This document shows positions 32,656 through 42,465 of a stretch of 64,000 nucleotides of DNA, one piece after another. A program made the translations under genes and the position numbers. This stretch comes from Rhynchopus sp. YZ270_cl-10 (taxonomy: Eukaryota; Euglenozoa; Diplonemea; Diplonemida; Diplonemidae), in contig OZ037909.1 of NCBI GenBank assembly GCA_964035575.1, forward strand, positions 806,001-870,000, read 5' to 3'. How positions within the stretch are numbered: the first letter of the stretch is position 1; every line of letters starts with the position of its first letter. Below the pieces are notes generated by a model. That model searched no databases. It saw nothing but the letters and a program-made list of their open reading frames with translations, and was not told where the DNA came from.

Positions 32656-35490
32656 ATGAGGAGAACGATTACTTCTTTGTGTAATGCGAGCTTACGAGAG
32701 GCACTTTCTGTGAACGGACCGGAAGGGGTCAAGGCGGCGAAGCAGTATGTCACGAAGCTTGCGGACTGGGATCGAGATGGGACGTACCCTGTTGACGGTG
32801 ATGCATCGTTGTCCAGAATCACGGAGATTCTCTCTGGGTTTGCCTTAGGGAGCAAGCCGACACACTCTTTGGTACGTCTCCGCCATCGCATAAACGATAA
32901 GACCACACTTCTTCGGATTGTCAAGAAACATCTGCGCTGGGTCGCATCGAATAACATTGAGGGTCATAAGGATATCATTGGCCCGCTTTCTTTGGTCAGC
33001 GCGGCTGTCATGAATATACAAGAACCCATTTTGATTACAAAGTTGTCACAACTTTCTGTTGCATGCGTTCCAAAGGAGGAAATGGCTGTTACCGTATGGG
33101 CAGCTGCGGCACTGCAGTTACATCCGCAGACACGAAGTGGTGGAGGGATGAAGGTGCTGATGAGCGACGCAGCGCTGCACCATGCGAAGGTGAAGCTCCC
33201 CCCGAGGGAGCTGCGCTGTTTTGTCTGGGCGCTGGCAGACCTCTCGTACTCCGGGTCGTATCGGGAGGCCTTTGTTACGCAGCTTGCGGAGTCCCTGCAG
33301 GGTACGTCATCTTACACAGAGCTTGCCTCAGTCATAGCGTCTGCATCAGTGTTAGATCGGACGAAGGTGCCGGCATTGTTGGGTCTCTTCCGTGAGGATA
33401 TGAAGGAGGATATGGTGACAAACCATGCGGTGTCGGGGGCAGTCATTCATGCGTGCATCCGTGCTAAGGCAACGCTTCCTGCAGCGTTCTTTATGAGTGT
33501 AGTTGGGGAGGAGGGTGAACCAGGGCGGTTGGTCGCTGCGTTGTCGTATGCGCACAACCTGCTTGTAGGTGATGCGGGGCGGAGGGAGGTGGGGGTGCCA
33601 GCATCGTGCTCGCTGGATAGGGTAGTGGTCGCAGTGATGAAGAGCCTTCTGGAGAGGGATATCTCAATGCTCTCTGGTGGGCAGGTTTCGATGCTGATGG
33701 GTGCGTTGTATCCATTGTGTGGGACAGTGCAGGTTCAAGAGGGGAAACAGCAGATGCCCTTCCAGCTTGCAGAGAAGGCTGTCAACACCGTCGCTGTCCT
33801 GCGAGATGAGCCCACCCTCTCGTATCAATTCTCCGAGCTCGGTGCACACCGTTGGCTCCCCCCTCTTTTAGGGAGGATTCACGCCTGTGGGATACCCCCT
33901 TCGCACAGTGTTGTCGCCTTTTTGACAGCTTCGCTTCATAAATACGACTATGCATTGGTGAAGGCAACAGACAGGCAACTTGGAATGCTCCTAGAGCTCT
34001 CTGCAGATGCGGTCACAACGCTGAGCCCAACCCATTCCGAATCATTCGCGATGTTGGGAGAGAAGTGTGCACGCATGCTGTCCATCAGAACCCACATCGA
34101 CAGACGTGCAGCAGGGGTCGCTATTGAAGCGTTGGGTGTCCTCAAAACAGCAGACCACGAAGATATGGTGGATGCAATCATGGAGAACACCGTGCATGAG
34201 GGGGAGAGCATTGCTTATGCGGTATCGCTCTTGAGGGGGGCGAGCAAGGCTGCGACGAAGCCGGTCCGCACTGCGCTTGAGATGTTGTCGTTATCAGACA
34301 TTCAGGCGAACGTCCGGCCTGATGTTGCTCGCAGTGTAGTATATCAGTTTCGAAGGCTAGCGGTGAATTCGAATTTGACTGAATTCTATGCCACCCTAGC
34401 TGCGTCTGAGAAGGGGCTGGCGCGGGATTCCTTGATGCATTTGCTTGTGTCGCTTGGGAAGTTAGGTGACCGTAATGCTGCCACTGTCGCGGACCAGGTC
34501 ATCAGCGCACATAGCGAAGACACCTTGACCCCTGCCCAGGCAGCACGCCTCTGCACCTCGCTTGCCACCTCCAAGGTCGTCGCCCCCGCGCTCTATGAAA
34601 GGACTGCCCAGCTTCTGCAACGTTCAAACGTCATTGCCACTGCAAACTCATGGGATATCATCGCCATTGCTGAGGCCTTTGCGACGGTGCACCGCTCTGA
34701 GGAGTACACAACACAACTCCTCATGAGCATCGATGTGCAGGACATCTCTGGGTGGGAACCTGCCCGCTTGGAAAAGCTCTTTGGCGTTCTGGCACGCTTG
34801 AGCCGCGCATTGAAAGAGAACACAAAGCTGCAGGACAGCGTTATTGGATATGCTGGCGTCCTCGACTCCAAAATCGAACACTTCTCTGTCCGCGGACTTG
34901 CCTCTGCAGCATTTGTCCTAGGACGCATCCCTGGCATGGCAGGGGTGGCACGACGCTCTGTAAAACGGCTCCAATCACTCTCCACACTGGGTCACGACAT
35001 CGACGCACCACTCGCATCAAAACTATGCAGAAGCCTTCTGTCTATGGGCATCTGCAATGCAGACCTGATCACCGAGGTCGAAACGCTGTGCGAGCGTGCA
35101 CGACACCCTTCTTCTCTCATGATCTTCATTCAAGCATTGAAGCTTGCGAATCTGCCACCAAAGCGGGCTACCCTGCGTACACTACTGGAGGTGATTGAAG
35201 CAGAGGAGACAGCGACATGGGTGGTACGTGATGCAGCATTGGCTGCACTGCAGTTTTCATCTGTCTTGGACGATCCTGTCATGTTGAATACCGTTCTCGT
35301 CAGCCTGCATACCCTGCTAGTGGAAAATGCTGTTGAAATGCAGACTTTCCATTGTACCAATATCGCGCACCTCCTCTCTCGTGAGAAGATTACTGCAACC
35401 CATACCAAGCTCTACGCAGAACTTCGTCGTATCATCAAAGAAGAAGGCGTGAAAATGAAAAACCAAAGCCACAACGTAAAAACTGCCTAA
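32656..35490 (+). CDS. 944-aa alpha-helical repeat protein, probably organellar RNA-related
   Basis: Intronless, 944 aa. The N-terminus MRRTITSLCNASLREAL is basic and hydroxylated, suggesting a mitochondrial presequence. The rest is almost wholly helical, rich in Leu/Ala/Ser, with repeating helix pairs such as VTVWAAAALQL and RCFVWALADLSY. This style is seen in RAP/FASTK, OPR and pentatricopeptide-like families that bind organellar RNA. I cannot assign repeat boundaries or a named family, and no C-terminal RAP domain was recognised, so the role is inference. The start is the first in-frame ATG after the AG at 32613-32614 that follows the hexanucleotide tract. The methyltransferase gene follows 233 bp downstream. 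Euglenozoan mitochondria use many such helical-repeat proteins in RNA editing and processing, which fits but does not prove the call. Confidence 0.7.
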   Translation: MRRTITSLCNASLREALSVNGPEGVKAAKQYVTKLADWDRDGTYPVDGDASLSRITEILSGFALGSKPTHSLVRLRHRINDKTTLLRIVKKHLRWVASNNIEGHKDIIGPLSLVSAAVMNIQEPILITKLSQLSVACVPKEEMAVTVWAAAALQLHPQTRSGGGMKVLMSDAALHHAKVKLPPRELRCFVWALADLSYSGSYREAFVTQLAESLQGTSSYTELASVIASASVLDRTKVPALLGLFREDMKEDMVTNHAVSGAVIHACIRAKATLPAAFFMSVVGEEGEPGRLVAALSYAHNLLVGDAGRREVGVPASCSLDRVVVAVMKSLLERDISMLSGGQVSMLMGALYPLCGTVQVQEGKQQMPFQLAEKAVNTVAVLRDEPTLSYQFSELGAHRWLPPLLGRIHACGIPPSHSVVAFLTASLHKYDYALVKATDRQLGMLLELSADAVTTLSPTHSESFAMLGEKCARMLSIRTHIDRRAAGVAIEALGVLKTADHEDMVDAIMENTVHEGESIAYAVSLLRGASKAATKPVRTALEMLSLSDIQANVRPDVARSVVYQFRRLAVNSNLTEFYATLAASEKGLARDSLMHLLVSLGKLGDRNAATVADQVISAHSEDTLTPAQAARLCTSLATSKVVAPALYERTAQLLQRSNVIATANSWDIIAIAEAFATVHRSEEYTTQLLMSIDVQDISGWEPARLEKLFGVLARLSRALKENTKLQDSVIGYAGVLDSKIEHFSVRGLASAAFVLGRIPGMAGVARRSVKRLQSLSTLGHDIDAPLASKLCRSLLSMGICNADLITEVETLCERARHPSSLMIFIQALKLANLPPKRATLRTLLEVIEAEETATWVVRDAALAALQFSSVLDDPVMLNTVLVSLHTLLVENAVEMQTFHCTNIAHLLSREKITATHTKLYAELRRIIKEEGVKMKNQSHNVKTA

Positions 35491-35723
35491 AAAAGAAGGT
35501 CTGCTGGAGGAGGAGGAGGGAGAAAAGGAGAAAAGGGAGGAAAAATCTATTCCAGAAAAAGCATCTGACGATGTGTCTTTTTTATCATTTTTTTTTTTCC
35601 CCTTCTTCCTCAGATCCTAAAGGTTTTTTAAATTCTTCTTTTGCTTTACCTTTTTTTTATTCCCTTCCTCACTTCCTCACTTCCTCATCTCATCTAAGGA
35701 CGTAAAAAAATACCAAAAAAAAA

Positions 35724-36524
35724 ATGGTGACACAATACTTTAGGGATGTGATCCGTGCAATGCCTTTGCAGAATCTTCTTCATCGTACTGGAAGGAAGAT
35801 GGCGAGGCCGGTTGTGGCGGATGTGGGGTGTGGTGATGGGCATTCAATTACGTTGTTGCGCCAGCACTGGCCGACAGCGAAGCTGGTGTGCATTGATCGG
35901 GATAAGGAGAGGCTGCGGCGGGCGATGCAGAACAGTATTGACAGCCATGTGTCCTTCGTGCATAAAGAGGTGGCGACCGCTGCGGACATCATGGAGAGCG
36001 ACGAAGGGGTGAACGTTGTGCTTGCTAACTCCTCTCTGCACCACCTTCCGGACCACACCACGTTGGTGCCCGAGATTTGGAAGGCGCTACCCCCAGGTGG
36101 CGTATTTGCGGCACAAATGCCGCTTCTGAACGACCCACACCATGCAATCCTCGAAGCCTGCCTATCGGAGTTGAAGATCACCTCCCCAGCACCGCAAGGC
36201 ACAATGCTCCAAGCACCGCACACCTACCACGAGCTTCTCAGCACCCCAGACCTTTCCTCGTTTGAATCATGGATCACCTCCCAGCACCACTACTTCCCCG
36301 CAGAGCACGTCTTCGCATTGCTCACAGGGGAGACGTGTGGCAGTGATCTCTCCTTCATTGCAGACCTAGAGACCACTGCACCAGAGCAATACAAGGCACT
36401 CCGCGCGCTCTTCGAAAAACGTTTTGCGGAACAAAATACGCGTCTCAAAAACGGGAAGTTTTGCTGTGCGGTGCAAAGGTTTTACTTCGTTGCGTCAAAG
36501 ACTGGGGGGCCGACTATGATATAA
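35724..36524 (+). CDS. Class I SAM-dependent methyltransferase, trans-aconitate 2-methyltransferase-like
   Basis: Intronless, 266 aa. Motif I is VADVGCGDG at residues 31-39, followed by HSITLLRQHWPTAKLVCID, with the acidic Asp58 that would hold the SAM ribose. Later comes NSSLHHLPDHTTLVPEIWKA, then LPPGGVFAAQMP. This arrangement (GCGxGxSTxLLxxxWPxA, then a W/H-rich mid region) resembles Tam, which methylates trans-aconitate and related small acids. The acceptor substrate is not certain. The ATG follows an A-rich leader 25 nt after the AG at 35697-35698. It stands 233 bp after the helical-repeat gene on the same strand. Confidence 0.8.
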   Translation: MVTQYFRDVIRAMPLQNLLHRTGRKMARPVVADVGCGDGHSITLLRQHWPTAKLVCIDRDKERLRRAMQNSIDSHVSFVHKEVATAADIMESDEGVNVVLANSSLHHLPDHTTLVPEIWKALPPGGVFAAQMPLLNDPHHAILEACLSELKITSPAPQGTMLQAPHTYHELLSTPDLSSFESWITSQHHYFPAEHVFALLTGETCGSDLSFIADLETTAPEQYKALRALFEKRFAEQNTRLKNGKFCCAVQRFYFVASKTGGPTMI

Positions 36525-38145
36525 AACCCCCCTTCTTATGGAATTTTTGGGCGGAAATACATCCTTGATGTGTATATTACTGTTTTTCATAGGTGGGGTG
36601 GGGTGGGGAGCATTTTTTTTTATTTTTCATAACAGAAACGTAGAATTGTGGGGTGATGTGATTTTTTTCAGAATAGTCCCCTTTTTCTTGCTCTCGAATC
36701 AATGATAAAAAAGCTGAGTATTTATTCCTTTTTTAAATACTCAAGCTGATTGTTTTAGAGCCTCATTCCCTCTCCCCCTCCCCATCCCCTCTTCAATTTT
36801 TTCAATGACATGAAAAATGTGTTGAGGTGTTGTTCAATAAAACACTCTTTTTCTTTCCTCTTAGCATGGTTTGTAGTCAGACTGAGTCAGGTCAGACTGA
36901 CTCATCTCGCTCGTACCCTTCTCGCACTCGAGTGCGAGGAGTGCGAGATAAGTGCGAGAGGAGTCCAATCCTCGGCCTGGCCCAAAAATCAGTCTGACTC
37001 AGACATGACTACGAACCATGTCTTACGCTAAGGTCAACCTGATATCAGAGCTAGGCCCCATTGTGCGTGAGTGCGGAACTCCGTGCAAATCTGAGGAATC
37101 AAGGTTTCGGGCGATCACTCAGCGCTCACCATGGGGTTTTTTTTTGGTAAAAGATTAAATGTGCATCATGTGGTCATCGTGGTGATGCAACACATCCATC
37201 CCAAAAGGGGGTTTCTTTTGTAAGGTGCCTCAGCAAGAAGAAAAAAACCATGGCTAAATTGTGATCGTAGTATAAAAGAAAATCAAACAAACCTTTTGCA
37301 AGGCGACTCGCAGCAAGATGAAGCTTAGTATCATCTTTAACAAAACTTTTTTCTCTCTATTTTTAAAAAAATAGTTGTGTTCTCTACACACGCGCTTTTC
37401 TATAGAGGAGCTTGGTTAATGGAGGGGATGTGAGACTTAGGTCATTTTTTTTCTTCTTCATTTTTTTTTTTCTTTTTTCTTTTTCTTTCTTTTTGCGCGT
37501 CTGAAGCGCATTATTTCCAAGCAATAACGATTGTGAAGACAAAAAAGATATGTGTTTCCAGAGAGGTTACGCATCATCTTAAATCTTCCGTTTTTCTTTT
37601 TTCTCTCTTTTTCTTTTAAACCGACTTCTCTTAACACTTTCATGACAAAAAATTCCCCCTTTTTTGTTAACCATCCCACTACCTATGTATTACCTCCTCA
37701 AAACATGCAAGTATGTTGGGCACCCAACGTTTCCTCTTTAACACCCCACTGTGTTGTGTTGTAAAGAGAGGTGTAGGGCATTCATCTGGAGTGTCCTTTG
37801 GGAGATGAGACAAAACCGTGCTGCTTTATCTGATTTCCCCCCCAAAACAATAACAAGGTACCTACCGCCTCTAACAAAACGCAAAAAAAAAAAAGTGTCC
37901 GGAGATGTTTTTAAGGATTTTTCGGGGTTTTTAGGCATTTTTTAGGCTCTTTTTTTGGTACAAACATGGGCCTAAAAAACCCTAAAAAAAAATACCAAGG
38001 GAGACGTTATCAAAATTTTATACTCAGGCAGCATTCGCTAGTTACTGGGAAGATCAATCAGGGCAAATTTTTTTTCTCGACTTTTTCGATTTTATTTTCA
38101 TCACCCCCACATCCCCCAACCTAGGCCATCAAACAACACAAAACG
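36525..38145. other. Gene-free spacer with inverted-repeat element and hairpins
   Basis: No gene was recognised. It contains the inverted-repeat element at 36861-37031. Two related short stretches follow, TTTGTAAGGTGCCTCAGCAA near 37217 and CTTTTGCAAGGCGACTCGCA near 37292. A hairpin with TTTTTTAGGC/GCCTAAAAAA arms lies near 37939-37979. The AG at 38123-38124 after CCCCCAACCT is the presumed leader acceptor of the 79-aa gene. Confidence 0.5.
36861..37031. mobile_element. 171-bp inverted-repeat element (MITE-like)
   Basis: The left arm TTAGCATGGTTTGTAGTCA with GACTGAGTCAGGTCAGACTGA pairs imperfectly with the right arm TCAGTCTGACTCAGACATGA, CTACGAACCATG and CGCTAA. The centre contains a second small palindrome around CTCGCACTCGAGTGCGAG. 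There is no coding content. No target duplication was identified. Confidence 0.7.
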
Positions 38146-38771
38146 ATGCAGCGTTTAGCATGCAGAACGGCGCTCCAGTCAGCAAAAAGGTACAGCTCCG
38201 GCAGCTCTATGCACAGCTCTGACATTGCCTTCAAGCCCAACGAGGTATATTTCCCCACCACCCCCCACCCCTCACCCCAAAAGAGACGCTGATGAGGGCA
38301 ACTCCATCTTTATTGACTGCGTTTTAGCACGTTTCAATCTTTCTTGAATTTATGCCAATCATTTTCCCCCCTTGCTCAAACACATTGCTGCAACCTCAAG
38401 CTGAGTTACAAAGAGTAGGAGAGTATTCCTCTCGGGAGGAAAAATGACGCCATTCCCTTGAACAAACCCCCTCCCTTTTGGTGACATAGTGGTCGAAGGT
38501 CGCATAGTCCACACCGTAAAAACTTTGTAAAAAAACTTGCGTTCCGATTACTCCATTTCTCTATTAGTCGGATGGTTTATATTGTTTTTTAAACCTATCT
38601 CTCATCAACCATACAAAACTAACAAAACAGGACGGTTGGGGATACAACAAGAACTACGGCAACAATTTCGACAGAATTTTTGGGTCCAAGAAGCAGGACT
38701 CCGAGGAGAAGGGAACCCCGGCTGCATCTGATGATGCGACAGCGAAGAAAGAGAAGGAACAGTCTCAATAG
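38146..38771 (+). CDS. 79-aa protein with mitochondrial presequence, unknown function
   Basis: There are two exons, 38146-38244 and 38631-38771, joined in phase 0 (GTATAT donor, AACAG acceptor). The N-terminus MQRLACRTALQSAKRYSSGS is a classic mitochondrial targeting peptide with an R-Y-S-S cleavage-like site. A short motif follows across the splice (NEDGWGYNKNYGNNFDRIFG), then a Lys/Glu-rich tail ending KKEKEQSQ. I do not recognise the family; the aromatic DGWGYNKNYGNNFDRIF block is probably the conserved core. The ATG is 21 nt after the AG at 38123-38124. Coding confidence rests on the presequence, the clean splice and the codon style of exon 2. Confidence 0.62.
38489..38539 (+). repeat. 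Short dispersed repeat, copy B (intron of the 79-aa gene)
   Basis: GTGGTCGAAGGTCGCATAGT, then CACACCGTAAAAACTTTGTAA, matches 28514-28560. It sits about 90 bp before exon 2 of the 79-aa gene. Confidence 0.65.
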
Positions 38772-39858
38772 CACTACCACCTACTACCTTCCCCCCATTT
38801 CCCCCCTATCCCCTCTTCTCCTGTGATCAAACAGAATTATGCCATATAAAAAAAAAAAACAACAAAAAAAACGACGCACCATTTGCGTACAGATCTTTAC
38901 CTGTATGTAGGTGTATAGTGAGATTGTCGATACTGCAACAAAAGAAAAGACTCATGTTGAGATGCCTTGATACAGTGTGTTGGGTACATCTCACCATGCT
39001 TTTCTTTGTTATGTAGGGGACCCCTTCAAAAAGGGTCGACTACCCCCCCTTTTTTTGTCCACCCCGGTACAGCCAGTCATTGTACCAAGGTACACTGTCA
39101 TGAGAGGGCTTTGTATTTCAACTCTACCTTTTTTTTTGATAAAACAACTTGTTGTCAATTCTAAAAAGATTGGAGGCAGCGCTGCAGGGCAAACAAAACG
39201 GATTGAAAAAAAAAAAAACAGAAGCTTGCTTGTTTTCTATGAGTACTCAATTAACCACAACAACCGTACTTCAGTTTAACACATTTTTTCACCTTTTTGT
39301 TTTCCCGGCTTTGAGCGCACAAACAAAAGACCCGATCTTTTTTTGCAGAAGTGTGGCATTGTGAGTATTTTTAATGATGAGGTAAATACCCTGGTCCTCT
39401 GTAGTCCTTTCTAGACGACGGTGAAGTAAATGGCTTGACCATGTGGTTTCACGGTTGGCTTACGTTTTATATTATCAAAAGAAAACAAATAGCACTTCAT
39501 CTTTTTTCAGCATGTGGCTATTTCTGCATCATATCATCAGAACCCCCTTTTTTTTTGCCCTAACCCATCAATCCGTTCTTATCCCCTCCCCTCATTTAGT
39601 TATGTTTGAACAAAAAAAAAAAAAGAATTTTCTCCCTCCCCAATGCCCTTTTTTGTTTATCCAACAAAATTGTTATTGCAACAACGTCCGTTGTGCAACC
39701 TGATGCTGTACGATAAATGATTGTGATGTGAAAGGTGAACATAAAGAGGCTTAGGTTCATCTTACCACCAAAATTTTTATTTTATTTTTTGTTCCCTTTT
39801 GTATCCTGCCTATTTCCACAAAACAGTAATCAACAAAAAAAACAAAAAAAACCCAACA
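38772..39858. other. Gene-free spacer and 5' leader of CCT6
   Basis: No gene was recognised. Homopolymer runs abound. GAGGCTTAGGTTCATCTTA at about 39747 recurs near 56444. The tract TTCCCTTTTGTATCCTGCCT leads to the AG at 39825-39826, 32 nt before the CCT6 ATG. Confidence 0.5.
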
Positions 39859-42465
39859 ATGGCATCCACATCGGCAATGCAGTACCTCAATCCCAACGGT
39901 GCTTCCGTTGAGGGGAAGGCGGCGATGAACTTCAACATCAGCGGAGCGAAGGGACTGATGAACGTGCTGAGAACCAACCTGGGACCGATGGGAACGATGA
40001 AGATGCTTGTTGGAGGTGCGGGTCAGATCAAGATGACCAAGGACGGAAGCGTGCTGCTCGGGGAGATGCAGATCCAGCACCCCACCGCGGCCCTCATTGC
40101 GCGGGCAGCAACAGCCATGGACGACGAGACCGGTGACGGCACCACCTCGACCGTGCTCATGATCGGAGAGGTCCTGCAGCAGGCGGAGGAGATGACAAAG
40201 GAGGGCATCCACCCACGCACCATCGCAGAAGGCTTCGACGTCGCAGCCGCAGAGGCGATCCGCTTCCTCGAGAAGCGCAAGATCGCAATCACCGAGGAGA
40301 ACGAGCGGGAGATGCTCGACAACATCACAAGAACCGCCCTCGCAACCAAGATCCCCATCGAGCTTGTCGACGACCTTGCAACCGGCCTTGTCGACGCCGT
40401 CCAGATGATCCGCATCCCTGACCAGCAGATCGACCTCCACATGGTCGAGATCATGCACATGAAGCACAAGCTCGGATCGGAAACACAGTTCATCCCCGGA
40501 CTCGTGCTTGACCACGGAGGCCGCCACTCTGAGATGCCCAAATACCTCGAGAACTGCTACATCCTCACCTGCAACGTCTCCCTCGAGTACGAGAAGTCCG
40601 AGCTCAACTCTGGGTTCTACTACAAGAACGCAGACCAGAAGGAGAAGATGGCTGTCGCGGAGCGCAAAACCGTGGACGACCGTTGCAGACAAATTGTCGC
40701 ACTCAAGGACAAGGTCTGCCCCCCGGGATCGGACAAGGGCTTCGTGGTGGTGAACCAGAAGGGAATTGACCCCTTCTCCCTGGACATCCTTGCACGCAAC
40801 GGCATCCTCGGACTCCGTCGTGCCAAGAGACGTAACATGGAGCGTATTGCGCTCTGCTGTGGAGGAGAGGCCCTCAACCACTTCGAGGACATAGACGAGT
40901 CCATGCTCGGATACGCAGGCAAGGTGCACGAGCACGTCCTTGGTATGTCTCTTTGTTTGTTTGTCGAATTTAATCTGATCAATATGTGCTTTCGATGCAT
41001 CATTTTTTGAAAATATTTTTGAGAAAAAAAATTGCCTTTCCGCCTTTTCTTGAGTGTTTTCTGACAGTGATGACTGTCTGAATGGTGGCTACGCTAAGCC
41101 AACAAGTTACCAAAGTCTTTTTCTCCCCCCTCTCCCTTTCTTACGATTACTAAACAACGGCCTCGGCCGTAGTACAAAGGCTTCGGCCAACATTGAGTAC
41201 AGACCCTTTTAGCCCCGGGTGGGTTCTTAGGCGATTGTCGACACAACAAAAAATAAAACTAAATTTTAAAATTATCTACACCACAGGCGAGGAGAAGTAC
41301 ACCTTCATCGAGAACCCAAAGAACCCCCGCTCCTGCACCATTCTGCTTAAGGGTATGCGCACTACCCCCTCTCTTTTGGCACCCTCTCCATTCAGAATAT
41401 TCAGAGCACCCGCTCCCAATTCTACCCACAGAGGAAATTTCCACTGATTCCTCTTAATTCATCTACGGGTCTTCACCCTCTTCCCTAGCCCCCTTTTTTT
41501 TGTCCCCTCCCGAGACTGTTTTGAAACCAATGGTCCACACCCGCGTGAATCTGTTAGGTAATTAGCATACATGATTTACCTGTATTGATGTTGCAAACAC
41601 GCGTCGTATTCTTGTGTAGTGACTAAGCAGTACAAACGAAGGTGATAACAGCCTTTTCTCTTTTTTTTCACTGTTCCACACTTCCCCCCTCAACTCAACA
41701 CCCATCCCCCCTCAGGAGCGAACGACCACACGATCGCGCAGATCAAGGAGGCCGTGCGTGACGGACTCCGCGCGGTGAGGAACGCACTTGAGGACAAGTG
41801 CGTTGTTGCTGGAGCTGGAGACTTCGAGTCTTCGTGCAAGGTGCACCTGGACCACTACGCGGACGGGAAGGACATCAAGGAGAGCCTGACGCCGTGCATC
41901 AAGGCCTTCGGAGATGCCCTTATGTCCATCCCCAAGGTGCTGGCGGAGTCTGCGACTGAGGGAGGTGCGGCACCTGCCCTGAGGCACACCCTCCTCAGAC
42001 ACGCACGTGAGGCGTACGGCACTGACGCACACTTCGGACTCGACCTTGAGTCTGGCTGCGTGACCGACCCCATGGCCAACGGAATTGTCGACAACATGAG
42101 GGTGAAGCGCCAACAGCTCGAGGCAACGTATGTTAATTGTTTTGTTGTGACAAAATAGTACGCAGTCATTCAGTGGAGAAACGAATCAATCTTAGACAGA
42201 CAAGATTATCTTATGTGGATCTTGTGTGGATGCTTCAACGCAACACGATACTTATCAACACGAAGAGACACAAGTAACTTTTTGAAGTTCTAATTTTTTA
42301 TCCATTTTTTTTAGTACAATCTTAAGTTTCACTGAATCCTGGGTTATTCTAGAGAATATTTCACAAATGCGATCCACACACACACACAGGGCCGTGATTG
42401 CAACCCAATTGCTACTGATTGACGAGGTGATGAAGGCTGGAGCCCGTGGAGGAGCCAAGGAATAG
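39859..42465 (+). CDS. CCT6: Chaperonin-containing TCP-1 subunit zeta (CCT6)
   Basis: Exons are 39859-40942, 41287-41352, 41716-42127 and 42390-42465, about 545 aa, normal for the family. CCT is the cytosolic eight-subunit ring that folds actin, tubulin and other proteins using ATP. Group II chaperonin motifs are intact: NLGPMGTMKML at 40-50, the ATP-site GDGTT at 92-96, and the catalytic-domain Asp in TKDGSVLL at 60-67. Zeta-specific stretches are MQIQHPTA, NQKGIDPFSLD and RRAKRRNMERI. Splice phases (1, 1, 2) restore VLGEEKYTFIENPKNPRS, LLKGANDHTIAQIKEAVRDG and ATAVIATQLLLIDEVM. The last acceptor follows a (CA)n tract. The start is the first ATG after an A-rich leader. Its neighbours are functionally unrelated. 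Confidence 0.97.

Noticed and set aside
31995-32957. 320-aa minus-strand frame
   Set aside because: It is made largely of the (GAGGGA)n microsatellite (RE/ER repeats) and antisense of the 944-aa gene.
37458-37679. 73-aa minus-strand Lys-rich frame
   Set aside because: Low-complexity translation of T/C-rich spacer.
39757-40935. 392-aa frame on the minus strand over CCT6
   Set aside because: It is the antisense shadow of a confidently identified GC-rich exon.
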